Below are positions 50,438 through 59,552 of a DNA stretch of 64,000 nt, piece after piece. Source of the stretch: an uncultured Pelagibacteraceae bacterium. Its GTDB lineage: Bacteria > Pseudomonadota > Alphaproteobacteria > Pelagibacterales > Pelagibacteraceae. The notes under the pieces are model-generated. The model saw nothing but the letters and a program-made list of their open reading frames with translations, did no database searches and had not been told where the DNA came from. Positions within the stretch are counted from its first letter, which is position 1. Each line of letters begins with the position of its first letter. The position numbers and the translations under genes are program-made. Location of the stretch: assembly GCA_902624075.1 (NCBI GenBank), contig CACNWC010000002.1, positions 61,088 to 125,087 of the forward strand. The letters are read 5' to 3'.

Positions 50438-51145
50438 TTAGCCAAAAAGTTGAAAAAATCTCTCAAAAAATCCAATTTTTCTAGTAATTTTTGATGAAAT
50501 TATAACCTCGTTATCATTAAAACCTTCAATGATCTTTTTACTCATTAAAAATAGTTCTTCGTTTTTGCTCGATTTTGATGTTTTTTTTACATATTGAGCG
50601 CTTAAAAATTTATCAATTGATATTTGATATTTTTTACAAATTTTTTCAATTTCTTCAATAAGTTCGTTGGATAATGAAATAAAAGTTACATCTAAAGAAA
50701 AAGTCTTACATTTCATTTTTTGAGGCAAAGATAAAAATTCTTTCCCATCAATTAAATATTGATTTATTATCATGTGAATTATGGTTTTATTATTAAAACT
50801 ATCTTTAAATTGATATTTTATTTCATTAAGAGCATGTTTAATATTTTCTAGAGTAATTTCATCTCCATTATTATTTTTTTTAATTGAAATATCTACTGAA
50901 AGAATATCTTTATGATCAATTATAAGATTAATATCTTTAATGAATGTATTAAATAATTTTTCTATTTTGTAAATATTTTGGTCCAAAAATATTTCTAAGT
51001 CATCTAATGTTAATTCATTTTGATTATTATTTTTTATGTACTTATTAAGATAAATATTTTTAAAATCATCATACTGATGAACCGAAATTAAAAACTTATT
51101 TGAGTCTATATATAAAAAAACTTGAAGATTATTTTCATCCATCAA
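50438..51145 (-). CDS. ftsA: Truncated FtsA-like protein (no 2A/2B half)
   Basis: 235 residues against about 410-430 for FtsA. The N-terminus has the short strand pair of subdomain 1A (LQVFLYIDSNKFLISVHQY). Residues 97-188 follow the 1C domain and its exit by eye: ITLENIKHALNEI, IIHMIINQYLIDG, FSLDVTFISLS, ISIDKFLSAQYV. Then comes a linker and an amphipathic end helix KIGFFERFFQLFG. Nucleotide-binding 2A and 2B are missing. It overlaps ftsQ by 11 bp. It could be a mini-adaptor for the divisome. Confidence 0.65.
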   Translation of the reverse strand: MMDENNLQVFLYIDSNKFLISVHQYDDFKNIYLNKYIKNNNQNELTLDDLEIFLDQNIYKIEKLFNTFIKDINLIIDHKDILSVDISIKKNNNGDEITLENIKHALNEIKYQFKDSFNNKTIIHMIINQYLIDGKEFLSLPQKMKCKTFSLDVTFISLSNELIEEIEKICKKYQISIDKFLSAQYVKKTSKSSKNEELFLMSKKIIEGFNDNEVIISSKITRKIGFFERFFQLFG

Positions 51146-51797
51146 CGACTACCTGACTATTTTGTCTAAGATCAATAATTTTAAGATTTTCATTTTTTTT
51201 TTCTTTAATGAAGACATCTAATAATTCAAAAGATTCAATTAATTTTTCTTTTGGTAATTTTATTAGAACTCCATTTTTTGTCTCAATGTTCCATCTTTTA
51301 GATGGTAGGAAAGTTAATTTGTCAATATTCTCAAATTTAAAATTTGATTTATCAACAATTTCTTTAAAAAAGAAAAAATCTGAAACATTAAAATCACCAA
51401 AAATAATAGGTAAATTATTTATTTGTTCATTCGTTTTTATAAACTTACCATTGGATCCGATATAATTGTCATCAGCTGTTTTTATTATCAATCTAGTTTT
51501 TTCAATTTTTACTTCTATTGATGATGGATAAATTTTATATATTGTAAATTTTTCAACAAAATTATTAGAATTTATTATTTTATTAATTTTAGATCTATCT
51601 ATAAAAAATAAATTATTGACCTTTAGAACATTTAATTTTCTAGCTATATCTAAATTGCTTTTTTCATCTAAACCAGAAACAATTATATTATTTAAATTTG
51701 GGAAACTTAAATTAGCTAAATTTTTGTTGTTTATTGTTCCAATCATTAAAAATAAAAAAATATAAATTAAAACTTTTTTATTTTTGAATTGAGGCAT
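51135..51797 (-). CDS. ftsQ: Cell division protein FtsQ
   Basis: 220 residues, shorter than most FtsQ. One N-terminal membrane helix (KVLIYIFLFLMIGTI), a POTRA-like domain (NNIIVSGLDEKSNLDIARKL) with the FVEKFTIYKIYPSSIEVKIEK block, then the FtsQ domain (IDLRQNSQVVV). It links FtsL and FtsB to the divisome in the periplasm. It overlaps ddl by 20 bp and the ftsA-like gene by 11 bp. Confidence 0.88.
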   Translation of the reverse strand: MPQFKNKKVLIYIFLFLMIGTINNKNLANLSFPNLNNIIVSGLDEKSNLDIARKLNVLKVNNLFFIDRSKINKIINSNNFVEKFTIYKIYPSSIEVKIEKTRLIIKTADDNYIGSNGKFIKTNEQINNLPIIFGDFNVSDFFFFKEIVDKSNFKFENIDKLTFLPSKRWNIETKNGVLIKLPKEKLIESFELLDVFIKEKKNENLKIIDLRQNSQVVVDG

Positions 51798-52692
51798 CTT
51801 TTAAAATTAATTCTAACAACTTGATAAAACTAATACCATGATAGCGAGCAATTTCAGGTACTAAAGATAGTTTAGTCATACCTGGCTGTGTATTAATTTC
51901 TAGTAAATAAAATTTTTTATTAAAAAATTTAAAATCAGAGCGTGAAACTCCTCTGCAATGAATTAATTTGTGTGCTTTCATGGTTACATTCATTAAATTG
52001 TTATAATCTTTTTTTGATAAATTAACTGGAATTAAATGTTGGGTTTTCGCATTAACATTGTACTTCGCTTGATAATCGTAAAATGTTCTTTTAGGTTTAA
52101 GCTCAATTGCCCCAAGTTTTTTCTTACCTACAATTGCTGCTTGAATTTCTCTTCCAGGAATAAATTCTTCTATTATAATTTTTTTATAATTCTTAAGAAC
52201 TCTAAGTTTTTTAAAGATATTATTTTTTGAACATATAAAAACATTTACACTGGATCCTTCATTAATTGGTTTAATCACAACTGGAAATTTGAGTTTTTTT
52301 TGTATTAAATTTAATAAAACCGTTTTTTTTTTATTAAATTCATACAAAATAAATTTTGGAGTTAATATTTTATTCTTAATAAATATTTTTTTTGATAATT
52401 CTTTGTCCATAGCCAATGCTGAGGAGATAACACCTGAATGGGTATATGGTATTTTGATGCCTTCCAAAATTGTTTGGATATAACCATCTTCTCCATACTG
52501 ACCATGCAAAGCATTAAAAATTTTTTTTGGTTTAAATGATTTTATAATTTTTAATAGATTAAAATTAGGCTCAGTAATTTTTACTTTATAACCATTTTTA
52601 GAAAGTTCTTTAGCTACTTGTCTTCCAGTATCAAGACTAATAGCTCTTTCTTTTGAGATACCTCCTGAAATTATTAAAATTTTTTTTTTCAA
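51778..52692 (-). CDS. ddl: D-alanine-D-alanine ligase
   Basis: 304 residues, ATP-grasp fold. Blocks: GGISKERAISLDTG, ALHGQYGEDG, VVIKPINEGSSVNVF, EEFIPGREI and EINTQPGMTKLS. It makes the D-Ala-D-Ala end of the wall peptide. It overlaps ftsQ and is 1 bp from murB. Confidence 0.95.
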   Translation of the reverse strand: MKKKILIISGGISKERAISLDTGRQVAKELSKNGYKVKITEPNFNLLKIIKSFKPKKIFNALHGQYGEDGYIQTILEGIKIPYTHSGVISSALAMDKELSKKIFIKNKILTPKFILYEFNKKKTVLLNLIQKKLKFPVVIKPINEGSSVNVFICSKNNIFKKLRVLKNYKKIIIEEFIPGREIQAAIVGKKKLGAIELKPKRTFYDYQAKYNVNAKTQHLIPVNLSKKDYNNLMNVTMKAHKLIHCRGVSRSDFKFFNKKFYLLEINTQPGMTKLSLVPEIARYHGISFIKLLELILKDASIQK

Positions 52693-52693
52693 A

Positions 52694-53602
52694 TTATTCC
52701 AATATTTTAATTTCTTTTTCTAAACTAATTCCTGTTTTTTCTAAAACTTTTTTAGATACGAAGTCAATTAATTTTGACATATCTTCAAATGAAGCGTTGC
52801 CTTTGTTTACAAAGAAGTTGCAATGTTTATTTGATATATGTGCGTCTCCAAAGCTTACATCTAATGGCACTGAATCTTTTATAAGTTCCCATACTTTTTT
52901 TTCAGTTTGTGAGATTGGATTTTTGAAAGTACTTCCACTAGTTTTTATTTTTGATGGTTGATTTTTTTCTTTTTCAGCTTTTAATTTTTCCATTTCTTTT
53001 TTAATTTCAATCAATTCACCCTTTACACCTTTAAATGAAGCACTTAAAAAAATAAGGTTATCTGGCAAACTAGTCTTTCTATAATCAAACTTGATATCTT
53101 TAGATGGTATCGTAATTACATTGCCTAAATTATCAATTGCTTGAATTGATAATAAAATATCTTTAAACTCTTTTCCAAAACATCCAGCATTCATTCTTAT
53201 TCCACCACCAATAGTACCTGGAATACAGGATAAGAATTCAAATCCACTTAATTCATTTTCTGCAGCGAAATCAGATAATGATTTATCAAAAACAGCACTC
53301 CCAGCTATAATTATATCTTCTCCTAATAAAGAAATATTATTAAAATTTTTGCTTAATTTTATAACTACTCCATCAAATAACTTATCGGTTATTAAAGTGT
53401 TTGATCCTGCTCCTAAAATAAAAATTTTTTCCCTATTATCTATTTTTTTTAAAAAACTTACTAAATCTTTCAAAGTTTCAGCTTTAAAAAAAATTTTTGA
53501 TTTTCCACCTATATTAAACCAATTTTTTTTCTTTAAGTCTTGCTCATATTTTACATTTGCACCAAATTCATCCAATAAATCTTTCAATTTATCAATTTTC
53601 AT
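52694..53602 (-). CDS. murB: UDP-N-acetylenolpyruvoylglucosamine reductase
   Basis: 302 residues from the ATG at 53602, which overlaps the murC stop (TAATG). The frame is open ten codons further, inside murC. Motifs: NWFNIGGKSK, ILGAGSNTLI, FEFLSCIPGTIGGGIRMNAGCFG and KTSGSTFKNP. It reduces the enolpyruvyl group to make UDP-MurNAc with FAD and NADPH. Confidence 0.95.
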   Translation of the reverse strand: MKIDKLKDLLDEFGANVKYEQDLKKKNWFNIGGKSKIFFKAETLKDLVSFLKKIDNREKIFILGAGSNTLITDKLFDGVVIKLSKNFNNISLLGEDIIIAGSAVFDKSLSDFAAENELSGFEFLSCIPGTIGGGIRMNAGCFGKEFKDILLSIQAIDNLGNVITIPSKDIKFDYRKTSLPDNLIFLSASFKGVKGELIEIKKEMEKLKAEKEKNQPSKIKTSGSTFKNPISQTEKKVWELIKDSVPLDVSFGDAHISNKHCNFFVNKGNASFEDMSKLIDFVSKKVLEKTGISLEKEIKILE

Positions 53603-54996
53603 TACATTAATTCTGGAAGACTTTTCATCCAACTAGATATTGTTCCAGCTCCCATACCAATTACAATTTTTTTTCCATACATATTTTTTTTAAGAAACTT
53701 TGCTAGTTGAAAATTGTCATTGACTATGAATAATTTTACTTTTGAATTTTTAATTATTTCTTTTGCAAATTTTATATAATTGAATCCTAACTTTATTTTT
53801 TCTCCAGCTGTATAAATTGGACAGAGCACTACTGTATTGGCATTTTTAAAAGATAATGAAAACTCTTTTCTTAAATCTTTTAATCGTGAAATACGATGTG
53901 GTTGAAAAATACAAACTTTATCATATCCTTTATAAACTTTTTTTAAACCATCCAAAACTTCTTTTATTTCTGTTGGATGATGAGCATAATCATCATAAAA
54001 ATCTATCTTATTATATGTAAAAATTTTATTAAATCTTCTTTCAACACCCTCAAAATTTAACAATCCCCTTTTTATATCTGAAATTGATATTCCAACTGTT
54101 AAAGCGACAGCTGTAGCAGCGACAGAATTTTTTACATTATGTATGCCAAGTAAAGGTATTCTAATTTTTTTAATAGTCTTTTTTTGTTTGTTTGGAAGAT
54201 TTATTATTAAATCATAATCAGTAAATCTCTTATCATATTTAACATTTTTAATTAAAAAGTTAGATTTTAAATTGCTTCCATATGTGTAAAAGTTTTTGGT
54301 CTTCAAATTTTTAATTAACTCAACATTCATTTTATCATCAATACAAATAAATGATTTACCGAAAGAAGGAACTTTATTCAAAAATTCTATAAAATAATTC
54401 TTTAATACATCCATTGATTTATAATAATCCATATGTTCTCTATCAATATTGGTAATAATAGAATAAGTCGGAGGAATGTGAACAAAACTACCGTCTGACT
54501 CATCAGCCTCTAAAATAGACCAGTCACTTTTTCCAAGTTTAGCAGAATTTTTAATAGAATTAATAACACCACCATTTATTATTGTTGGATCTATTTTTGT
54601 TTTTTGAAAGATTGAGGTTACTAATGATGTGGTTGTGGTTTTTCCATGAGAACCCACAACAACAATGTTTTTCATCAAAGAAACTATGTGCGCTAACATT
54701 TGACCTCTTTTAATAACCGGTAAATTTTTTCTTTTTGCTTCTAATAATTCTGGATTATTTTTTTTAATTGCTGAGGAAACTACAACAATTGTAGCATCCT
54801 TAAGATTTTGCTTCTTATGACCAATAAAAATTTTTATCTTTTCTTTTTTTAATCTTTCAATGTTCTTATTTAGCAATATATCACTTCCTTGAATCCTGAA
54901 ACCTTTGCCTTTCATTATTAAAGAAAGTCCACTCATCCCAATTCCACCAATACCAATAAAATGGATTATTTCATTTTTTGCTAATTCAATTTTCAT
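53602..54996 (-). CDS. murC: UDP-N-acetylmuramate-L-alanine ligase
   Basis: 464 residues. N-terminal HFIGIGGIGMSGLS, ATP-binding GSHGKTTTTSLV, EADESDGSF and DDYAHHPTEI. It adds L-alanine to UDP-MurNAc. Overlaps murG by 11 bp. Confidence 0.97.
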   Translation of the reverse strand: MKIELAKNEIIHFIGIGGIGMSGLSLIMKGKGFRIQGSDILLNKNIERLKKEKIKIFIGHKKQNLKDATIVVVSSAIKKNNPELLEAKRKNLPVIKRGQMLAHIVSLMKNIVVVGSHGKTTTTSLVTSIFQKTKIDPTIINGGVINSIKNSAKLGKSDWSILEADESDGSFVHIPPTYSIITNIDREHMDYYKSMDVLKNYFIEFLNKVPSFGKSFICIDDKMNVELIKNLKTKNFYTYGSNLKSNFLIKNVKYDKRFTDYDLIINLPNKQKKTIKKIRIPLLGIHNVKNSVAATAVALTVGISISDIKRGLLNFEGVERRFNKIFTYNKIDFYDDYAHHPTEIKEVLDGLKKVYKGYDKVCIFQPHRISRLKDLRKEFSLSFKNANTVVLCPIYTAGEKIKLGFNYIKFAKEIIKNSKVKLFIVNDNFQLAKFLKKNMYGKKIVIGMGAGTISSWMKSLPELM

Positions 54997-56050
54997 TTAA
55001 AGTATTTAATATTTTTTGATTAACACTAATCCAAGTATTTTGGTAATTTAATTTTTTTAAATTTTCCTTTTTTATAAAAAAATCCTCTTTATTTTTTAAA
55101 ATATTCAATAAAATCTCCTCAACGTTATCCTCAAATAAATGTTGATCAATAACCCAGCAACAATCATTATTTTTATAGAAATTTGCATTTTCGTATTGAT
55201 GGTTGTCTTTTGATGATGGCAAGGGGACAGCTAAAAAAGGTATGTTTGATATTGATAATTCCGCTAAAGTTGAGGCTCCCGCTCTTGTTATGCTGAAATC
55301 AGACGCTTGGATTATTTCCTTAAAATTCTCATTAAAACTGAAGATAAAGTTTTTTACGTTATTCTCTGAATAAAATTCTTTAAGATTAGAAATATTCTTT
55401 TCATTAGTTTGTTGAACTATTTTAATTGGATATTTTTTTGAAATATTAACAATAGATTTTTTTAAATTTTTATCAAAAATACTCGCACCCTGGCTTCCTC
55501 CTATTATTAACAGGTTAAATTGATTTTTTTCTATTGAAATATTATCATTTATATAAAATTCTTCCCTTACCAAGGGATTTATCAATACTATTTTATTTTT
55601 AAACTGATTAGGAAAATTCCTAATTTTATTACTATAGCAAAAAATTTTTTCACATGAACTTAAAAAAAACTTGTTAGCGCGCCCTAAAACTAAATTTGGT
55701 TCGAGTAAATAAATTTTTAATCCACAAAGTTTTGCAGCTAAAATAACAGGAAGAGACATATATCCCCCAGTGGAAATAATTTTTTGTATCTTTTCACTTT
55801 TTATAAATAAAAATGATTTAATTGTTAAAAATATTATCTTGAATAAATTAAAAGGTAGAAAAAAAAGATTGTTCAATCTTGGCGTATTTATAATTTTAAA
55901 TTTTTGAATATTTTTATCAAAAAAATTTGAGCCTCTTTTATCTGTAGTAATTATTACTTCAAATTCTTTCAATAAGTGTTTAAAAATAATTAAAGCTGGT
56001 ATTACGTGGCCGCCAGAACCACCAGTAGTAATTAAAAATTTTTTTTTCAT
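54986..56050 (-). CDS. murG: MurG glycosyltransferase
   Basis: 354 residues, GT-B fold. N-terminal TTGGSGGHVIPAL, a middle IIGGSQGASIF and the C-terminal donor site TRAGASTLAELS. It adds GlcNAc to lipid I to give lipid II on the inner membrane surface. It begins 2 bp after ftsW. Confidence 0.96.
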   Translation of the reverse strand: MKKKFLITTGGSGGHVIPALIIFKHLLKEFEVIITTDKRGSNFFDKNIQKFKIINTPRLNNLFFLPFNLFKIIFLTIKSFLFIKSEKIQKIISTGGYMSLPVILAAKLCGLKIYLLEPNLVLGRANKFFLSSCEKIFCYSNKIRNFPNQFKNKIVLINPLVREEFYINDNISIEKNQFNLLIIGGSQGASIFDKNLKKSIVNISKKYPIKIVQQTNEKNISNLKEFYSENNVKNFIFSFNENFKEIIQASDFSITRAGASTLAELSISNIPFLAVPLPSSKDNHQYENANFYKNNDCCWVIDQHLFEDNVEEILLNILKNKEDFFIKKENLKKLNYQNTWISVNQKILNTLNEN

Positions 56051-56051
56051 A

Positions 56052-57179
56052 TTATCTTACTTTCCTTTTAGTCAAATTTAGAATTATCCCAGATAAAATT
56101 GAAACACTGATAATAGATGATCCACCATAACTTATAAAAGGAAGTGTCATTCCTGTAGTGGGAAATAATCTTATGTTAACTCCGATATGAATCATTGCTT
56201 GAACTAAAATTAAACTTACACAGCCTACTAAAATTAATTTAACCCTTTCCTTATTTTCTAAATAGACTTTTTTAAATACAGAATAAATAAATATTAAAAA
56301 TAAAAATAAGATTAAAATTATGGCAATTACCCCAAACTCTTCGGATATCACAGAAATTATATAATCTGTATGAGCTTCTGGCACTCTATTTTTTAAAGTT
56401 CCCTCTCCTATACCTTTTCCAAAATACCCCCCGCTTGTAATAGAATCAATTGCTTTTTCTGATTGAGCATTATGTGTTCCTGTTTCACTATTAAAAAAAG
56501 ACAGTATTCTGTTTTTTATATATTCAAATTTAGGAACAAACCTTATCGAGAAATAAAGAACTGTGAATAAAGTCAAACAAGAACCTAATAGAAAGAAAAT
56601 ATTTATTCCAGAAATAAAAATTAAAACGGACCAGCTAAAAAAAACCAACAATGTTTGCCCAATATCTGGTTGTGCAGCTAATAACAAAGCTATTATTAAA
56701 GTTATTAAAAAAGAAACTAAATACTTTAAATAAATGTTTGTATATTTTTCACTACTTAAAATTATACTGATTAATACAATTAAAAATGGTTTGACTAACT
56801 CAATTGGTTGAAATCTAGGTAAAAAATACAAATCAATCCATCGTTTTGCACTATTCACCTCAACACCTATAATGGGAACTAATAACAAAAAAATTAGAGA
56901 AAATGAAAATACTATAGGAGAAATCTTAAATAGTTTTTCCTCATGAATTGAAGACAAAATAAAAATTATAAATATACCTAAAAAAACAAAAGATAAATGC
57001 TTGAAAAAAAAAGTATAGTCATTTGTATTTAATTTATCTGAAACTAATAAAGATGTTGATACCAATGAAAAAAATAACCCAATAATAAATAATAAAATAA
57101 TCAGTAAAAATAAAAATTTATCTATGTTTTTCCACCACTCATAATATACATTATAAATTGATTTATTTAATTCCATCAA
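56052..57179 (-). CDS. ftsW: FtsW (SEDS septal glycosyltransferase)
   Basis: 375 residues, about ten helices. SEDS family blocks: SAKRWIDLYFLPRFQPIELVKP, AAQPDIGQTLL, GGYFGKGIGEGTLKNRVPEAHTD and SYGGSSIISVSI. It polymerises lipid II at the septum with FtsI, which lies upstream in this cluster. It overlaps the murD end by 17 bp. The true start may be the second M. Confidence 0.95.
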   Translation of the reverse strand: MMELNKSIYNVYYEWWKNIDKFLFLLIILLFIIGLFFSLVSTSLLVSDKLNTNDYTFFFKHLSFVFLGIFIIFILSSIHEEKLFKISPIVFSFSLIFLLLVPIIGVEVNSAKRWIDLYFLPRFQPIELVKPFLIVLISIILSSEKYTNIYLKYLVSFLITLIIALLLAAQPDIGQTLLVFFSWSVLIFISGINIFFLLGSCLTLFTVLYFSIRFVPKFEYIKNRILSFFNSETGTHNAQSEKAIDSITSGGYFGKGIGEGTLKNRVPEAHTDYIISVISEEFGVIAIILILFLFLIFIYSVFKKVYLENKERVKLILVGCVSLILVQAMIHIGVNIRLFPTTGMTLPFISYGGSSIISVSILSGIILNLTKRKVR

Positions 57180-58455
57180 AGTGCTTCTTAATCAATTTAT
57201 TAAAATAAAGACCTCTATCTTCAAAATTTTTAAAACTATCAAATGATGCAGCACATGGACTAAATAATATTGTTTTGTTTATAAATTTTTCTTTTTTAAT
57301 AAACAAAATTACCTTGTTAAGTGCTTCTTTTAAGTTATTGAAATTTTTAAAATTAATTTTACCTTGAAGTTTTTTATTAAAAAATTTTTTGTTTTTACCA
57401 TATACAAAAGCTTTGATATTTTTAAAATATTTTCTTGGTAGGTCGAATTTATCGCCCTTTTTGCAAATGCCACCTAATAACCAGTAAATATTTTGATTTG
57501 ATTTTAAAAGACCCATAGATGATGAAAAACTTGTAGATTTTGAATCATTAATAATGGTTAGATACTTTTTTTTAAAAATAACTTGTTGACGGTATTTAAG
57601 CCCGTTAAATTTTTGAATTGTTTTTTTTATTAATCCATATTTAAGATTAAATTTTTTTGATATTTCGAATGCAAATGAAAAATTTTCTTTATTTGTTTCA
57701 GTTAAAAAATATTTATTTTCTATATTTTTAAGTAGCTTATCTATTTTTTTTGTATCTACTTTAATAATTTTGCAATTTAAACTATTTGATCTTAATTCTT
57801 TATTAATTATAAAGTCTTTTTTTTTGACAAATGCAAAATGTTTATTTGATTGATTTTTTAATAATTTAAATTTAGCTTTAATATAATTTTTAAATGTTTT
57901 GTGTCTCTCAATATGATCTGGTGAAATATTTAAAATAGCAGCAAACTTTGACTTAAAAAGTCTACTATATTCTAATTGATAAGAAGAGGCTTCAATAATA
58001 AAGACTGTTTTTTTATTTACATTATTAACAGATAAAATTGGGTTTCCGATGTTTCCGACTAATCGGACATCAAATTTTTGATCAGAAAAAATTTCATAAA
58101 GTAATTGACATGTGGTAGATTTACCATTTGTCCCAGTTATTGTAATACAATCATTATTATAAAATGAATTAAAAACATCTAAATCGGAGTAGATTTTGTT
58201 ATAATTTTTTTTAAGAAATCTAGATAATTTACATTTATTGATGTCGATTCCAGGGCTTATAATTATTTGATCAAATTTTACTTTCAAAATATTTTGATAA
58301 TTAATTATATTTTTTTTTAAATTTAAGTTTTGAGTTTTCGAAAAATCATCATCGAATAAAAAAACAGAATTTTTTTTTTTTAGAAACTTAAAAGAAGATA
58401 ATCCACTTTTTCCCAAACCATAAATTAATATTTTTTTATTTAAAAAGATATTCAA
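57163..58455 (-). CDS. murD: UDP-N-acetylmuramoylalanine-D-glutamate ligase
   Basis: 430 residues. N-terminal ILIYGLGKSGLSS, ATP-binding TGTNGKSTTCQL, NISPDHIERH and, near the end, LFSPCAASFDSF. It adds D-glutamate to UDP-MurNAc-L-Ala. It is 11 bp downstream of mraY. Confidence 0.96.
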   Translation of the reverse strand: MNIFLNKKILIYGLGKSGLSSFKFLKKKNSVFLFDDDFSKTQNLNLKKNIINYQNILKVKFDQIIISPGIDINKCKLSRFLKKNYNKIYSDLDVFNSFYNNDCITITGTNGKSTTCQLLYEIFSDQKFDVRLVGNIGNPILSVNNVNKKTVFIIEASSYQLEYSRLFKSKFAAILNISPDHIERHKTFKNYIKAKFKLLKNQSNKHFAFVKKKDFIINKELRSNSLNCKIIKVDTKKIDKLLKNIENKYFLTETNKENFSFAFEISKKFNLKYGLIKKTIQKFNGLKYRQQVIFKKKYLTIINDSKSTSFSSSMGLLKSNQNIYWLLGGICKKGDKFDLPRKYFKNIKAFVYGKNKKFFNKKLQGKINFKNFNNLKEALNKVILFIKKEKFINKTILFSPCAASFDSFKNFEDRGLYFNKLIKKHFDGIK

Positions 58456-58466
58456 GCCTTAACCTT

Positions 58467-59552
58467 TTATCTGAGTTTTAACGTAGCTAAACCAATCATT
58501 GCTAGAATGATCGAAATAATCCAAAATCTGATTACTACAGTTGACTCTGGCCAACCTTTTTTTTCAAAATGATGATGTATTGGAGCCATTTTAAATATTC
58601 TTTTACCAGTCAATTTGAATGAAATCACTTGTACCATAACAGAAACAGCTTCAAGGACAAATAATCCGCCTATAATTGCTAAAACTATTTCATGCTTTGT
58701 AATTATTCCCACAGCACCCAGAGAACCACCTAATGATAAAGACCCAGTGTCACCCATAAAAATTTTTGCAGGAGGTGCGTTAAACCATAAAAAACCTAAG
58801 CACGCTCCAATGATAGCTCCACAAAAAATTGAAATTTCACCCGTTCCTTCAATATAAGGAATTTGTAAATAATCTGAAAAAACTATATTTCCAGTGACAT
58901 AACTTATAAATGCAAAACAAGCAGCAACCAGAATTACTGGTACAGTTGCTAAACCATCTAAACCATCAGTTAAATTAACTGCATTAGAAGATCCGATAAT
59001 TACAAAAATTGCAAAAGGAATAAAGAACCAACCTAAATTTATAATTAAATTTTTAAAGAAAGGAAAAAATAAATTTGTTAACTCACTGTTATTTGAAAAT
59101 TTTATCAAAAATATTATTCCAATTACAGCCAAAATTATTTGTAATAATATTTTTATCTTAGAGGATATTCCTGAGGAATTTTTGAATTTTATTTTTTGAT
59201 AATCGTCATAAACACCTAGCAAACCAAATGATATAGCAATATATAAAGCAAAAATAATATAAATATTTTTAAGATCAGCCCACATTAATACAGAGATTAA
59301 TAAACCAGTTAAAATAATCAAACCACCCATAGTAGGAGTTCCAATTTTTTTTATGATATGGTCTGTAGGACCATCATCTCTTATTGGGTTAGTAATTTCT
59401 TTGTTGGCAAAATATCTTATAAAAGGATTTCCTATCAATAATACGATAATTAATGATGTAAACACCGCTAAACCAGTTCTAAATGTAATATACTTAAAAA
59501 CATTTAAGAATGAAAAAATATCAACAAAGTCTAATAGAAAATTATAAAACAT
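58467..59552 (-). CDS. mraY: Phospho-N-acetylmuramoyl-pentapeptide transferase
   Basis: 361 residues, ten helices. Motifs: GTPTMGGLIIL, GVYDDYQKI, NAVNLTDGLDGLA, FNAPPAKIFMGDTGSLSLGG and the MAPIHHHFE loop. It makes lipid I by moving phospho-MurNAc-pentapeptide to undecaprenyl phosphate. It overlaps the murE-murF gene by 11 bp. Confidence 0.97.
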   Translation of the reverse strand: MFYNFLLDFVDIFSFLNVFKYITFRTGLAVFTSLIIVLLIGNPFIRYFANKEITNPIRDDGPTDHIIKKIGTPTMGGLIILTGLLISVLMWADLKNIYIIFALYIAISFGLLGVYDDYQKIKFKNSSGISSKIKILLQIILAVIGIIFLIKFSNNSELTNLFFPFFKNLIINLGWFFIPFAIFVIIGSSNAVNLTDGLDGLATVPVILVAACFAFISYVTGNIVFSDYLQIPYIEGTGEISIFCGAIIGACLGFLWFNAPPAKIFMGDTGSLSLGGSLGAVGIITKHEIVLAIIGGLFVLEAVSVMVQVISFKLTGKRIFKMAPIHHHFEKKGWPESTVVIRFWIISIILAMIGLATLKLR

